In this document: one piece after another, positions 14,601-27,819 of the stretch
Numbering within the stretch: the stretch's first letter is position 1
Layout: every line of letters starts with the position of its first letter
DNA from: Haematobia irritans
Taxonomy: Eukaryota; Arthropoda; Insecta; Diptera; Muscidae
DNA length: 64,000 nucleotides
Assembly (NCBI RefSeq): GCF_050003625.1
Contig: NW_027445852.1
Span: 434,001-498,000 of the forward strand
Reading direction: 5' to 3'
Program-made: the position numbers and the translations under genes
The notes under the pieces: model-generated
Told to the model about the DNA's origin: nothing
Database searches by the model: none
What the model saw: only the letters and a program-made list of their open reading frames with translations

Positions 14601-15067
14601 CAATTTTTTGAGGATTGTCATCAAAATTTTGATTTTGAGGGAGTGATCACGAATTGAGGTCCTTTTGGCTCTAGGACGCATATTTAAGGAGTTATGGCCA
14701 AAATAAGTTTTTCATATAAAAATTTCAATTTTTTGAGGATTTTCGTCGAAATTTGGATTTTTTGGGGGTGGTCACGAATTGAGGTCATTTTGGCTCTAGG
14801 ACGCATATTTAAGGAGTTATGGCCAAAATAAGTTTTTCATATAAAAATTTCAATTTTTTGAGGATTGTCATCAAAATTTTGATTTTGTGGGAGTGATCAC
14901 GAATTGAGGTCCTTTTGGCTCTAGGACGCATATTTAAGGAGTTATGGCCAAAATAAGTTTTTCATATAAAAATTTCATTTTTTTGAGGATTTTCGTCGAA
15001 ATTTTGATTTTTTGCGGGTGGTCACGAATTGAGGTTCTTTTGGCTCTAGGAAGCATATTTAAGGAGT
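8699..15067 (+). repeat. 26-mer tandem duplication of about 3.25 kb
   Basis: Rare marker variants recur in the same order 3248-3249 bp apart. ATGGGCAAAA occurs at about 9072 and 12321, AAAATACG at about 9453 and 12702, AAGTGTTTC at about 9583 and 12832, TTTGAGGGAG at 10511 and 13759, and CTCTAGGAGG at 11171 and 14419. Copy 1 starts at 8699 and copy 2 at 11948. The match fades after about 15067. The copies differ by scattered substitutions such as ATGTTTTGGG near 9511 and TATGACC near 9821, and by a one-base T-run change near 12855. Confidence 0.87.
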
Positions 15068-16299
15068 TATGGCCAAAATAAGTTTTTCATATAAAAATTT
15101 CAATTTTTTGAGGATTTTCATCAAAATTTTGATTTTTTGGGGATGGTCACGAATTGAGGTCCTTTTGGCTCTAGGAAGCATATTTAAGGAGTTATGGCCA
15201 AAATAAGTTTTTCATATAAAAATTTCAATTTTTTGAGGATTTTCATCAAAATTTTGATTTTTTGGGGATGGTCACGAATTGAGGTCCTTTTGGCTCTAGG
15301 AGGCATATTTAAGGAGTTATGGCCAAAATAAGTTTCTCATATAAAAATTTCTATTTTTTGAGGATTTCATCAAAATTTTGATTTTTTGGGGATGGTCACG
15401 AATTGAGGTCCTTTTGGCTCTAGGACGCATATTTAAGGAGTTATGGCCAAAATAAGTTTTTCATATAAAAATTTCAATTTTTTGAGGATTTTCGTCGAAA
15501 TTTGGATTTTTTGGGGGTGGTCACGAATTGAGGTCATTTTGGCTCTAGGACGCATATTTAAGGAGTTATGGCCAAAATAAGTTTTTCATATAAAAATTTC
15601 AATTTTTTGAGGATTGTCATCAAAATTTTGATTTTGTGGGAGTGATCACGAATTGAGGTCCTTTTGGCTCTAGGACGCATATTTAAGGAGTTATGGCCAA
15701 AATAAGTTTTTCATATAAAAATTTCATTTTTTTGAGGATTTTCGTCGAAATTTTGATTTTTTGGGGGTGGTCACGAATTGAGGTCCTTTTGGCTCTAGGA
15801 CGCATATTTAAGGAGTTATGGCCAAAATAAGTTTTTCATATAAAAATTTCAATTTTTTGAGGATTTTCATCAAAATTTTGATTTTTTGGGGATGGTCACG
15901 AATTGAGGTCCTTTTGGCTCTAGGAAGCATATTTAAGGAGTTATGGCCAAAATAAGTTTTTCATATAAAAATTTCAATTTTTTGAGGATTTTCGTCGAAA
16001 TTTGGATTTTTTGGGGGTGGTCACGAATTGAGGTCATTTTGGCTCTAGGACGCATATTTAAGGAGTTATGGCCAAAATAAGTTTTTCATATAAAAATTTC
16101 AATTTTTTGAGGATTGTCATCAAAATTTTGATTTTGTGGGAGTGATCACGAATTGAGGTCCTTTTGGCTCTAGGACGCATATTTAAGGAGTTATGGCCAA
16201 AATAAGTTTTTCATATAAAAATTTCATTTTTTTGAGGATTTTCGTCGAAATTTTGATTTTTTGGGGGTGGTCACGAATTGAGGTCCTTTTGGCTCTAGG

Positions 16300-17345
16300 A
16301 AGCATATTTAAGGAGTTATGGCCAAAATAAGTTTTTCATATAAAAATTTCAATTTTTTGAGGATTTTCATCAAAATTTTGATTTTTTGGGGATGGTCACG
16401 AATTGAGGTCCTTTTGGCTCTAGGACGCATATTTAAGGAGTTATGGCCAAAATAAGTTTTTCATATAAAAATTTCAATTTTTTGAGGATTTTCATCAAAA
16501 TTTTGATTTTTTGGGGATGGTCACGAATTGAGGTCCTTTTGGCTCTAGGACGCATATTTAAGGAGTTATGGCCAAAATAAGTTTTTCATATAAAAATTTC
16601 AATTTTTTGAGGATTTTCATCAAAATTTTGATTTTTTGGGGATGGTCACGAATTGAGGTCCTTTTGGCTCTAGGACGCATATTTAAGGAGTTATGGCCAA
16701 AATAAGTTTTTCATATAAAAATTTAAATTTTTTGAGGATTTTCATCAAAATTTTGATTTTTTGGGAGTGATCACGAATTGAGGTCCTTTTGGCTCTAGGA
16801 CGCATATTTAAGGAGTTGTGGCCAAAATAAGTTTTTCATATAAAAATTTCATTTTTTTGAGGATTTTCGTCGAAATTTTGATATTTTGGGGATGGTCACG
16901 AATTGAGGTCCTTTTGGCTCTAGGACGCATATTTAAGGAGTTATGGCCAAAATAAGTTTTTCATATAAAAATTTCATTTTTTTGAGGATTTTCATCAAAA
17001 TTTTGATTTTTTGGGAGTGATCACGAATTGAGGTCCTTTTGGCTCTAGGACGCATATTTAAGGAGTTATGGCCACAATAAGTTTTTCATATAAAAATTTC
17101 AATTTTCTGAGGATTTTCGTCGAAATTTGGATTTTTTGGGGGTGGTCACGAATTGAGGTCCTTTTGGCTCTAGGACGCATATTTAAGGAGTTGTGGCCAA
17201 AATAAGTTTTTCATATAAAAATTTCAATTTTTTGAGGATTTTCGTCGAAATTTGGATTTTTTGGGGGTGGTCACGAATTGAGGTCCTTTTGGCTCTAGGA
17301 CGCATATTTAAGGAGTTATGGCCAAAATAAGTTTTTCATATAAAA
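16300..17345 (+). repeat. Copy 1 of a recurrent 1-kb multi-monomer block
   Basis: The monomer order here recurs at about 19921-20966 (offset 3621), partly at 22440-23190, and at 24547-25592. The order is three CATCAAAATTTTG/GGGGATGG units, an AAATTTAAATTT/GGGAGTG unit, a GTTGTGGCC unit with CGTCG, then a GGCCACAATA unit with TTTTCTGAGG. The GGCCACAATA marker falls at 17070, 20691, 22941 and 25317. A private change in this copy is GATATTTTGGGG near 16878. Confidence 0.82.
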
Positions 17346-17820
17346 ATTTCATTTTTTTTGAGGATTTTCATCAAAATTTTGATTTTTTGGGGATGGTCAC
17401 GAATTGAGGTCCTTTTGGCTCTAGGACGCATATTTAAGGAGTTATGGCCAAAATAAGTTTTTCATATAAAAATTTCAATTTTTTGAGGATTGTCATCAAA
17501 ATTTTGATTTTGTGGGAGTGATCACGAATTGAGGTCCTTTTGGCTATAGGACGCATATTTAAGGAGTTATGGCCAAAATAAGTTTTTCATATAAAAATTT
17601 CAATTTTTTGAGGATTTTCATCAAAATTTTGATTTTTTGGGAGTGATCACGAATTGAGGTCCTTTTGGCTCTAGGACGCATATTTAAGGAGTTGTGGCCA
17701 AAATAAGTTTTTCATATAAAAATTTCAATTTTTTGAGGATTTTCGTCGAAATTTTGATTTTTTGGGAGTGATCACGAATTGAGGTCCTTTTGGCTCTAGG
17801 ACGCATATTTAAGGAGTTAT

Positions 17821-19310
17821 GGCCAAAATAAGTGTTTCATATAAAAATTTCATTTTTTTGAGGATTTTCGTCGAAATTTGGATTTTTTGCGGGTGGTCAC
17901 GAATTGAGGTCCTTTTGGCTCTAGGACGCATATTTAAGGAGTTATGGCCAAAATAAGTTTTTCATATAAAATTTTCAATTTTTTGAGGATTTTCATCAAA
18001 ATTTTGATTTTTTGGGGATGGTCACGAATTGAGGTCCTTTTGGCTCTAGGACGCATATTTAAGGAGTTATGGCCAAAATAAGTTTTTCATATTTCAATTT
18101 TTTGAGGATTTTCATCAAAATTTTGATTTTTTGGGGATGGTCACGAATTGAGGTCCTTTTGGCTCTAGGACGCATATTTAAGGAGTTATGGCCAAAATAA
18201 GTTTTTTATATAAAAATTTCAATTTTTTGAGGATTTTCATCAAAATTTTGATTTTTTGGGAGTGATCACGAATTGAGGTCCTTTTGGCTATAGGACGCAT
18301 ATTTAAGGAGTTATGGCCAAAATAAGTTTTTCATATAAAAATTTAAATTTTTTGAGGATTTTCATCAAAATTTTGATTTTTTGGGAGTGATCACGAATTG
18401 AGGTCCTTTTGGCTCTAGGACGCATATTTAAGGAGTTATGGCCAAAATAAGTTTTTCATATAAAAATTTCAATTTTTTGAGGATTTTCGTCGAAATTTGG
18501 ATTTTTTGGGAGTGATCACGAATTGAGGTCCTTTTGGCTCTAGGACGCATATTTAAGGAGTTATGGCCAAAATAAGTTTTTCATATAAAAATTTCATTTT
18601 TTTGAGGATGTTCGTCGAAATTTGGATTTTTTGGGGGTGGTCACGAATTGAGGTCCTTTTGGCTCTAGGACGCATATTTAAGGAGTTATGGCCAAAATAA
18701 GTTTTTCATATAAAAATTTCAATTTTTTGAGGATTGTCATCAAAATTTTGATTTTGAGGGAGTGATCACGAATTGAGGTCCTTTTGGCTCTAGGACGCAT
18801 ATTTAAGGAGTTATGGCCAAAATAAGTTTTTCATATAAAAATTTCAATTTTTTGAGGATTTTCGTCGAAATTTGGATTTTTTGGGGGTGGTCACGAATTG
18901 AGGTAATTTTGGCTCTAGGACGCATATTTAAGGAGTTATGGCCAAAATAAGTTTTTCATATAAAAATTTCAATTTTTTGAGGATTTTCATCAAAATTTTG
19001 ATTTTTTGGGGATGGTCACGAATTGAGGTCCTTTTGGCTCTAGGAAGCATATTTAAGGAGTTATGGCCAAAATAAGTTTTTCATATAAAAATTTCAATTT
19101 TTTGAGGATTTTCGTCGAAATTTGGATTTTTTGGGGGCGGTCACGAATTGAGGTCATTTTGGCTCTAGGACGCATATTTAAGGAGTTATGGCCAAAATAA
19201 GTTTTTCATATAAAAATTTCAATTTTTTGAGGATTGTCATCAAAATTTTGATTTTGTGGGAGTGATCACGAATTGAGGTCCTTTTGGCTCTAGGACGCAT
19301 ATTTAAGGAG
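17821..19310 (+). repeat. Partial third copy of the 8.7-15 kb block
   Basis: This repeats the segment at about 12822-14310 with an offset near 4998 bp, close to 40 monomers. Shared markers in order are AAGTGTTTC, TTGCGGGTGG, the ATAAAATTTTC unit, TTTTTATATA, CTATAGG, GGATGTTCG and TTTGAGGGAG. Private changes include a 6-bp deletion near 18090, GAGGTAATTTT near 18903 and GGGGGCGGTC near 19137. The variant order diverges from copy 2 after about 19310. Confidence 0.8.
18071..18189 (+). repeat. 119-bp monomer with 6-bp deletion
   Basis: The unit reads TTTTTCATATTTCAATTTTT where others have CATATAAAAATTTC, so 6 bp of an A/T tract are lost near 18091. GGCC spacing confirms 119 bp. It is a private mark within the third copy of the 26-mer block. 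Confidence 0.9.
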
Positions 19311-19564
19311 TTATGGCCAAAATAAGTTTTTCATATAAAAATTTAAATTTTTTGAGGATTTTCGTCGAAATTTTGATTTTTTGGGGGTGGTCACGAATTG
19401 AGGTCCTTTTGGCTCTAGGACGCATATTTAAGGAGTTGTGGCCAAAATAAGTTTTTCATATAAAAATTTCAATTTTTTGAGGATTTTCGTCGAAATTTGG
19501 ATTTTTTGGGGGTGGTCACGAATTGAGGTCCTTTTGGCTCTAGGACGCATATTTAAGGAGTTAT

Positions 19565-22190
19565 GGCCCAAAATAAGTTTTTCATATAAAAATTTCAATT
19601 TTTTGAGGATTTTCGTCGAAATTTGGATTTTTTGGGGGTGGTCACGAATTGAGGTCCTTTTGGCTCTAGGAAGCATATTTAAGGAGTTATGGCCAAAATA
19701 AGTTTTTCATATAAAAATTTCAATTTTTTGAGGATTTTCGTCGAAATTTGGATTTTTTGGGGGTGGTCACGAATTGAGGTCATTTTGGCTCTAGGACGCA
19801 TATTTAAGGAGTTATGGCCAAAATAAGTTTTTCATATAAAAATTTCAATTTTTTGAGGATTGTCATCAAAATTTTGATTTTGTGGGAGTGATCACGAATT
19901 GAGGTCCTTTTGGCTCTAGGAAGCATATTTAAGGAGTTATGGCCAAAATAAGTTTTTCATATAAAAATTTCAATTTTTTGAGGATTTTCATCAAAATTTT
20001 GATTTTTTGGGGATGGTCACGAATTGAGGTCCTTTTGGCTCTAGGACGCATATTTAAGGAGTTATGGCCAAAATAAGTTTTTCATATAAAAATTTCAATT
20101 TTTTGAGGATTTTCATCAAAATTTTGATTTTTTGGGGATGGTCACGAATTGAGGTCCTTTTGGCTCTAGGACGCATATTTAAGGAGTTATGGCCAAAATA
20201 AGTTTTTCATATAAAAATTTCAATTTTTTGAGGATTTTCATCAAAATTTTGATTTTTTGGGGATGGTCACGAATTGAGGTCCTTTTGGCTCTAGGACGCA
20301 TATTTAAGGAGTTATGGCCAAAATAAGTTTTTCATATAAAAATTTAAATTTTTTGAGGATTTTCATCAAAATTTTGATTTTTTGGGAGTGATCACGAATT
20401 GAGGTCCTTTTGGCTCTAGGACGCATATTTAAGGAGTTGTGGCCAAAATAAATTTTTCATATAAAAATTTCATTTTTTTGAGGATTTTCGTCGAAATTTT
20501 GATTTTTTGGGGATGGTCACGAATTGAGGTCCTTTTGGCTCTAGGACGCATATTTAAGGAGTTATGGCCAAAATAAGTTTTTCATATAAAAATTTCATTT
20601 TTTTGAGGATTTTCATCAAAATTTTGATTTTTTGGGAGTGATCACGAATTGAGGTCCTTTTGGCTCTAGGACGCATATTTAAGGAGTTATGGCCACAATA
20701 AGTTTTTCATATAAAAATTTCAATTTTCTGAGGATTTTCGTCGAAATTTGGATTTTTTGGGGGTGGTCACGAATTGAGGTCCTTTTGGCTCTAGGACGCA
20801 TATTTAAGGAGTTGTGGCCAAAATAAGTTTTTCATATAAAAATTTCAATTTTTTGAGGATTTTCGTCGAAATTTGGATTTTTTGGGGGTGGTCACGAATT
20901 GAGGTCCTTTTGGCTCTAGGACGCATAGTTAAGGAGTTATGGCCAAAATAAGTTTTTCATATAAAAATTTCAATTTTTTGAGGATTTTCGTCGAAATTTT
21001 GATTTTTTGGGGATGGTCACGAATTGAGGTCCTTTTGGCTCTAGGACGCATATTTAAGGAGTTATGGCCAAAATAAGTTTTTTATATAAAAATTTCAATT
21101 TTTTGAGGATTTTCATCAAAATTTTGATTTTGTGGGAGTGATCACGAATTGAGGTCCTTTTGGCTCTAGGACGCATATTTAAGGAGTTATGGCCAAAATA
21201 AGTTTTTCATATAAAAATTTCAATTTTTTGAGGATTTTCGTCGAAATTTGGATTTTTTGGGGGTGGTCACGAATTGAGGTCCTTTTGGCTCTAGGACGCA
21301 TATTTAAGGAGTTGTGGCCAAAATAAGTTTTTCATATAAAAATTTCAATTTTTTGAGGATTGTCATCAAAATTTTGATTTTGTGGGAGTGATCACGAATT
21401 GAGGTCCTTTTGGCTCTAGGACGCATATTTAAGGAGTTATGGCCAAAATAAGTTTTTCATATAAAAATTTCAATTTTTTGAGGATTTTCGTCGAAATTTG
21501 GATTTTTAGGGGGTGGTCACGAATTGAGGTCCTTTTGGCTCTAGGACGCATATTTAAGGAGTTATGGCCAAAATAAGTTTTTCATATAAAAATTTCAATT
21601 TTTTGAGGATTTTCGTCGAAATTTGGATTTTTTGGGGATGGTCACGAATTGAGGTCCTTTTGGCTCTAGGACGCATATTTAAGGAGTTATGGCCAAAATA
21701 AGTTTTTCATATAAAAATTTCAATTTTTTGAGGATTTTCGTCGAAATTTGGATTTTTTGGGGGTGGTCACGAATTGAGGTCCTTTTGGCTCTAGGACGCA
21801 TATTTAAGGAGTTGTGGCCAAAATAAGTTTTTCATATAAAAATTTCATTTTTTTGAGGATTTTCATCAAAATTTTGATTTTTTGGGAGTGATCACGAATT
21901 GAGGTCCTTTTGGCTCTAGGACGCATATTTAAGGAGTTATGGCCAAAATAAGTTTTTCATATAAAATTTTCAATTTTTTGAGGATTTTCATCAAAATTTT
22001 GATTTTTTGGGGATGGTCACGAATTGAGGTCCTTTTGGCTCTAGGACGCATATTTAAGGAGTTATGGCCAAAATAAGTTTTTCATATAAAAATTTAAATT
22101 TTTTGAGGATTTTCATCAAAATTTTGATTTTTTGGGGATGGTCACGAATTGAGGTCCTTTTGGCGCTAGGACGCATATTTAAGGAGTTAT
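19565..22190 (+). repeat. 2.6-kb block, copy A of a long-range duplication
   Basis: This segment recurs at 24191-26816 with a constant offset of 4626 bp (37 monomers plus 1). Aligned markers are GGCCCAAAAT at 19565 and 24191, GGCCACAATA at 20691 and 25317, the TTTTTATATA unit near 21080 and 25706, and TTGGCGCTAGG near 22160 and 26786. The few differences include AATAAATTTTTC near 20450, GCATAGTTAAGG near 20934 and ATTTTTAGGGGG near 21502 in this copy only. Confidence 0.86.
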
Positions 22191-22439
22191 GGCCAAAATA
22201 AGTTTTTCATATAAAAATTTAAATTTTTTGAGGATTTTCATCAAAATTTTGATTTTTTGGGGATGGTCACGAATTGAGGTCCTTTTGGCTCTAGGACGCA
22301 TATTTAAGGAGTTATGGCCAAAATAAGTTTTTCATATAAAAATTTAAATTTTTTGAGGATTTTCATCAAAATTTTGATTTTTTGGGAGTGATCACGAATT
22401 GAGGTCCTTTTGGCTCTAGGACGCATATTTAAGGAGTTA

Positions 22440-24120
22440 TGGCCAAAATAAGTTTTTCATATAAAAATTTCAATTTTTTGAGGATTTTCATCAAAATTTT
22501 GATTTTTTGGGGATGGTCACGAATTGAGGTCCTTTTGGCTCTAGGACGCATATTTAAGGAGTTATGGCCAAAATAAGTTTTTCATATAAAAATTTAAATT
22601 TTTTGAGGATTTTCATCAAAATTTTGATTTTTTGGGAGTGATCACGAATTGAGGTCCTTTTGGCTCTAGGACGCATATTTAAGGAGTTGTGGCCAAAATA
22701 AGTTTTTCATATAAAAATTTCATTTTTTTGAGGATTTTCGTCGAAATTTTGATTTTTTGGGGATGGTCACGAATTGAGGTCCTTTTGGCTCTAGGACGCA
22801 TATTTAAGGAGTTATGGCCAAAATAAGTTTTTCATATAAAAATTTCATTTTTTTGAGGATTTTCATCAAAATTTTGATTTTTTGGGAGTGATCACGAATT
22901 GAGGTCCTTTTGGCTCTAGGACGCATATTTAAGGAGTTATGGCCACAATAAGTTTTTCATATAAAAATTTCAATTTTCTGAGGATTTTCGTCGAAATTTG
23001 GATTTTTTGGGGGTGGTCACGAATTGAGGTCCTTTTGGCTCTAGGACGCATATTTAAGGAGTTGTGGCCAAAATAAGTTTTTCATATAAAAATTTCAATT
23101 TTTTGAGGATTTTCGTCGAAATTTGGATTTTTTGGGGGTGGTCACGAATTGAGGTCCTTTTGGCTCTAGGACGCATATTTAAGGAGTTATGGCCAAAATA
23201 AGTTTTTCATATAAAAATTTCAATTTTTTGAGGATTTTCGTCGAAATTTTGATTTTTTGGGGATGGTCACGAATTGAGGTCCTTTTGGCTCTAGGACGCA
23301 TATTTAAGGAGTTATGGCCAAAATAAGTTTTTTATATAAAAATTTCAATTTTTTGAGGATTTTCATCAAAATTTTGATTTTGTGGGAGTGATCACGAATT
23401 GAGGTCCTTTTGGCTCTAGGACGCATATTTAAGGAGTTATGGCCAAAATAAGTTTTTCATATAAAAATTTCAATTTTTTGAGGATTTTCGTCGAAATTTG
23501 GATTTTTTGGGGGTGGTCACGAATTGAGGTCCTTTTGGCTCTAGGACGCATATTTAAGGAGTTGTGGCCAAAATAAGTTTTTCATATAAAAATTTCAATT
23601 TTTTGAGGATTGTCATCAAAATTTTGATTTTGTGGGAGTGATCACGAATTGAGGTCCTTTTGGCTCTAGGACGCATATTTAAGGAGTTATGGCCAAAATA
23701 AGTTTTTCATATAAAAATTTCAATTTTTTGAGGATTTTCGTCGAAATTTGGATTTTTAGGGGGTGGTCACGAATTGAGGTCCTTTTGGCTCTAGGACGCA
23801 TATTTAAGGAGTTATGGCCAAAATAAGTTTTTCATATAAAAATTTCAATTTTTTGAGGATTTTCGTCGAAATTTGGATTTTTTGGGGATGGTCACGAATT
23901 GAGGTCCTTTTGGCTCTAGGACGCATATTTAAGGAGTTATGGCCAAAATAAGTTTTTCATATAAAAATTTCAATTTTTTGAGGATTTTCGTCGAAATTTG
24001 GATTTTTTGGGGGTGGTCACGAATTGAGGTCCTTTTGGCTCTAGGACGCATATTTAAGGAGTTGTGGCCAAAATAAGTTTTTCATATAAAAATTTCATTT
24101 TTTTGAGGATTTTCATCAAA
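22440..24120 (+). repeat. 1.7-kb block, internal copy at 2250-bp offset
   Basis: This repeats about 20190-21870 with an exact 2250-bp (18-monomer) offset. Markers include GGCCACAATA at 20691 and 22941, the TTTTTATATA unit at 21081 and 23331, and GATTTTTAGG at 21501 and 23751. It sits between the two copies of the 2.6-kb block, so the duplications are nested or serial rather than simple tandem. It diverges near 24130, where GGGGGTGGTC replaces GGGAGTGATC. Confidence 0.84.
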
Positions 24121-24190
24121 ATTTTGATTTTTTGGGGGTGGTCACGAATTGAGGTCCTTTTGGCTCTAGGACGCATATTTAAGGAGTTAT

Positions 24191-26816
24191 GGCCCAAAAT
24201 AAGTTTTTCATATAAAAATTTCAATTTTTTGAGGATTTTCGTCGAAATTTGGATTTTTTGGGGGTGGTCACGAATTGAGGTCCTTTTGGCTCTAGGAAGC
24301 ATATTTAAGGAGTTATGGCCAAAATAAGTTTTTCATATAAAAATTTCAATTTTTTGAGGATTTTCGTCGAAATTTGGATTTTTTGGGGGTGGTCACGAAT
24401 TGAGGTCATTTTGGCTCTAGGACGCATATTTAAGGAGTTATGGCCAAAATAAGTTTTTCATATAAAAATTTCAATTTTTTGAGGATTGTCATCAAAATTT
24501 TGATTTTGTGGGAGTGATCACGAATTGAGGTCCTTTTGGCTCTAGGAAGCATATTTAAGGAGTTATGGCCAAAATAAGTTTTTCATATAAAAATTTCAAT
24601 TTTTTGAGGATTTTCATCAAAATTTTGATTTTTTGGGGATGGTCACGAATTGAGGTCCTTTTGGCTCTAGGACGCATATTTAAGGAGTTATGGCCAAAAT
24701 AAGTTTTTCATATAAAAATTTCAATTTTTTGAGGATTTTCATCAAAATTTTGATTTTTTGGGGATGGTCACGAATTGAGGTCCTTTTGGCTCTAGGACGC
24801 ATATTTAAGGAGTTATGGCCAAAATAAGTTTTTCATATAAAAATTTCAATTTTTTGAGGATTTTCATCAAAATTTTGATTTTTTGGGGATGGTCACGAAT
24901 TGAGGTCCTTTTGGCTCTAGGACGCATATTTAAGGAGTTATGGCCAAAATAAGTTTTTCATATAAAAATTTAAATTTTTTGAGGATTTTCATCAAAATTT
25001 TGATTTTTTGGGAGTGATCACGAATTGAGGTCCTTTTGGCTCTAGGACGCATATTTAAGGAGTTGTGGCCAAAATAAGTTTTTCATATAAAAATTTCATT
25101 TTTTTGAGGATTTTCGTCGAAATTTTGATTTTTTGGGGATGGTCACGAATTGAGGTCCTTTTGGCTCTAGGACGCATATTTAAGGAGTTATGGCCAAAAT
25201 AAGTTTTTCATATAAAAATTTCATTTTTTTGAGGATTTTCATCAAAATTTTGATTTTTTGGGAGTGATCACGAATTGAGGTCCTTTTGGCTCTAGGACGC
25301 ATATTTAAGGAGTTATGGCCACAATAAGTTTTTCATATAAAAATTTCAATTTTCTGAGGATTTTCGTCGAAATTTGGATTTTTTGGGGGTGGTCACGAAT
25401 TGAGGTCCTTTTGGCTCTAGGACGCATATTTAAGGAGTTGTGGCCAAAATAAGTTTTTCATATAAAAATTTCAATTTTTTGAGGATTTTCGTCGAAATTT
25501 GGATTTTTTGGGGGTGGTCACGAATTGAGGTCCTTTTGGCTCTAGGACGCATATTTAAGGAGTTATGGCCAAAATAAGTTTTTCATATAAAAATTTCAAT
25601 TTTTTGAGGATTTTCGTCGAAATTTTGATTTTTTGGGGATGGTCACGAATTGAGGTCCTTTTGGCTCTAGGACGCATATTTAAGGAGTTATGGCCAAAAT
25701 AAGTTTTTTATATAAAAATTTCAATTTTTTGAGGATTTTCATCAAAATTTTGATTTTGTGGGAGTGATCACGAATTGAGGTCCTTTTGGCTCTAGGACGC
25801 ATATTTAAGGAGTTATGGCCAAAATAAGTTTTTCATATAAAAATTTCAATTTTTTGAGGATTTTCGTCGAAATTTGGATTTTTTGGGGGTGGTCACGAAT
25901 TGAGGTCCTTTTGGCTCTAGGACGCATATTTAAGGAGTTGTGGCCAAAATAAGTTTTTCATATAAAAATTTCAATTTTTTGAGGATTGTCATCAAAATTT
26001 TGATTTTGTGGGAGTGATCACGAATTGAGGTCCTTTTGGCTCTAGGACGCATATTTAAGGAGTTATGGCCAAAATAAGTTTTTCATATAAAAATTTCAAT
26101 TTTTTGAGGATTTTCGTCGAAATTTGGATTTTTTGGGGGTGGTCACGAATTGAGGTCCTTTTGGCTCTAGGACGCATATTTAAGGAGTTATGGCCAAAAT
26201 AAGTTTTTCATATAAAAATTTCAATTTTTTGAGGATTTTCGTCGAAATTTGGATTTTTTGGGGATGGTCACGAATTGAGGTCCTTTTGGCTCTAGGACGC
26301 ATATTTAAGGAGTTATGGCCAAAATAAGTTTTTCATATAAAAATTTCAATTTTTTGAGGATTTTCGTCGAAATTTGGATTTTTTGGGGGTGGTCACGAAT
26401 TGAGGTCCTTTTGGCTCTAGGACGCATATTTAAGGAGTTGTGGCCAAAATAAGTTTTTCATATAAAAATTTCATTTTTTTGAGGATTTTCATCAAAATTT
26501 TGATTTTTTGGGAGTGATCACGAATTGAGGTCCTTTTGGCTCTAGGACGCATATTTAAGGAGTTATGGCCAAAATAAGTTTTTCATATAAAATTTTCAAT
26601 TTTTTGAGGATTTTCATCAAAATTTTGATTTTTTGGGGATGGTCACGAATTGAGGTCCTTTTGGCTCTAGGACGCATATTTAAGGAGTTATGGCCAAAAT
26701 AAGTTTTTCATATAAAAATTTAAATTTTTTGAGGATTTTCATCAAAATTTTGATTTTTTGGGGATGGTCACGAATTGAGGTCCTTTTGGCGCTAGGACGC
26801 ATATTTAAGGAGTTAT
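24191..26816 (+). repeat. 2.6-kb block, copy B of a long-range duplication
   Basis: This is the partner of 19565-22190 at offset 4626. Variant order is retained through about 21 monomers. It ends just before an unusual long-T monomer at about 26817-26940, which has no counterpart at the end of copy A. The boundary is therefore sharp on this side. Confidence 0.86.
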
Positions 26817-27819
26817 GGCCAAAATAAGTTTTTCATATAAAAATTTGATTTTTTTTTTGAGAATTTTCGTCGAAATTTTGATTTTTTGGGGATGGTCACG
26901 AATTGAGGTCCTTTTGGCTCTAGGACGCATATTTAAGGAGTTATGGCCAAAATAAGTTTTTCATATAAAAATTTAAATTTTTTGAGGATTTTCATCAAAA
27001 TTTTGATTTTTTGGGAGTGATCACGAATTGAGGTCCTTTTGGCTCTAGGACGCATATTTAAGGAGTTATGGCCAAAATAAGTTTTTCATATAAAAATTTC
27101 ATTTTTTTGAGGATTGTCATCAAAATTTGGATTTTTTGGGGGTGGTCACGAATTAAGGTCCTTTTGGCTCTAGGACGCATATTTAAGGAGTTATGGCCAA
27201 AATAAGTTTCTCATATAAAAATTTCTATTTTTTGAGGATTTCATCAAAATTTTGATTTTTTGGGAGTGATCACGAATTGAGGTCCTTTTGGCTCTAGGAC
27301 GCATATTTAAGGAGTTATGGCCAAAATAAGTTTTTCATATAAAAATTTCATTTTTTTGAGGATTTTCGTAGAAATTTTGATTTTTTGGGGGTGGTCACGA
27401 ATTGAGGTCCTTTTGGCTCTAGGACGCATATTTAAGGAGTTATGGCCCAAAATAAGTTTTTCATATAAAAATTTCAATTTTTTGAGGATTTTCGTCGAAA
27501 TTTGGATTTTTTGGGGGTGGTAACGAATTGAGGTCCTTTTGGCTCTAGGACGCATATTTAAGGAGTTATGGCCAAAATAAGTTTTTCATATAAAAATTTA
27601 ATTTTTTTGAGGATTTTCGTCGAAATTTGGATTTTTTGGGGGTGGTCACGAATTGAGGTCCTTTTGGCTCTAGGACGCATATTTAAGGAGTTATGGCCAA
27701 AATAAGTTTTTCATATAAAAATTTCAATTTTTTGAGGATTTTCATCAAAACTTTGATTTTTTGGGAGTGATCACGAATTGAGGTCCTTTTGGCTCTAGGA
27801 CGCATATTTAAGGAGTTAT

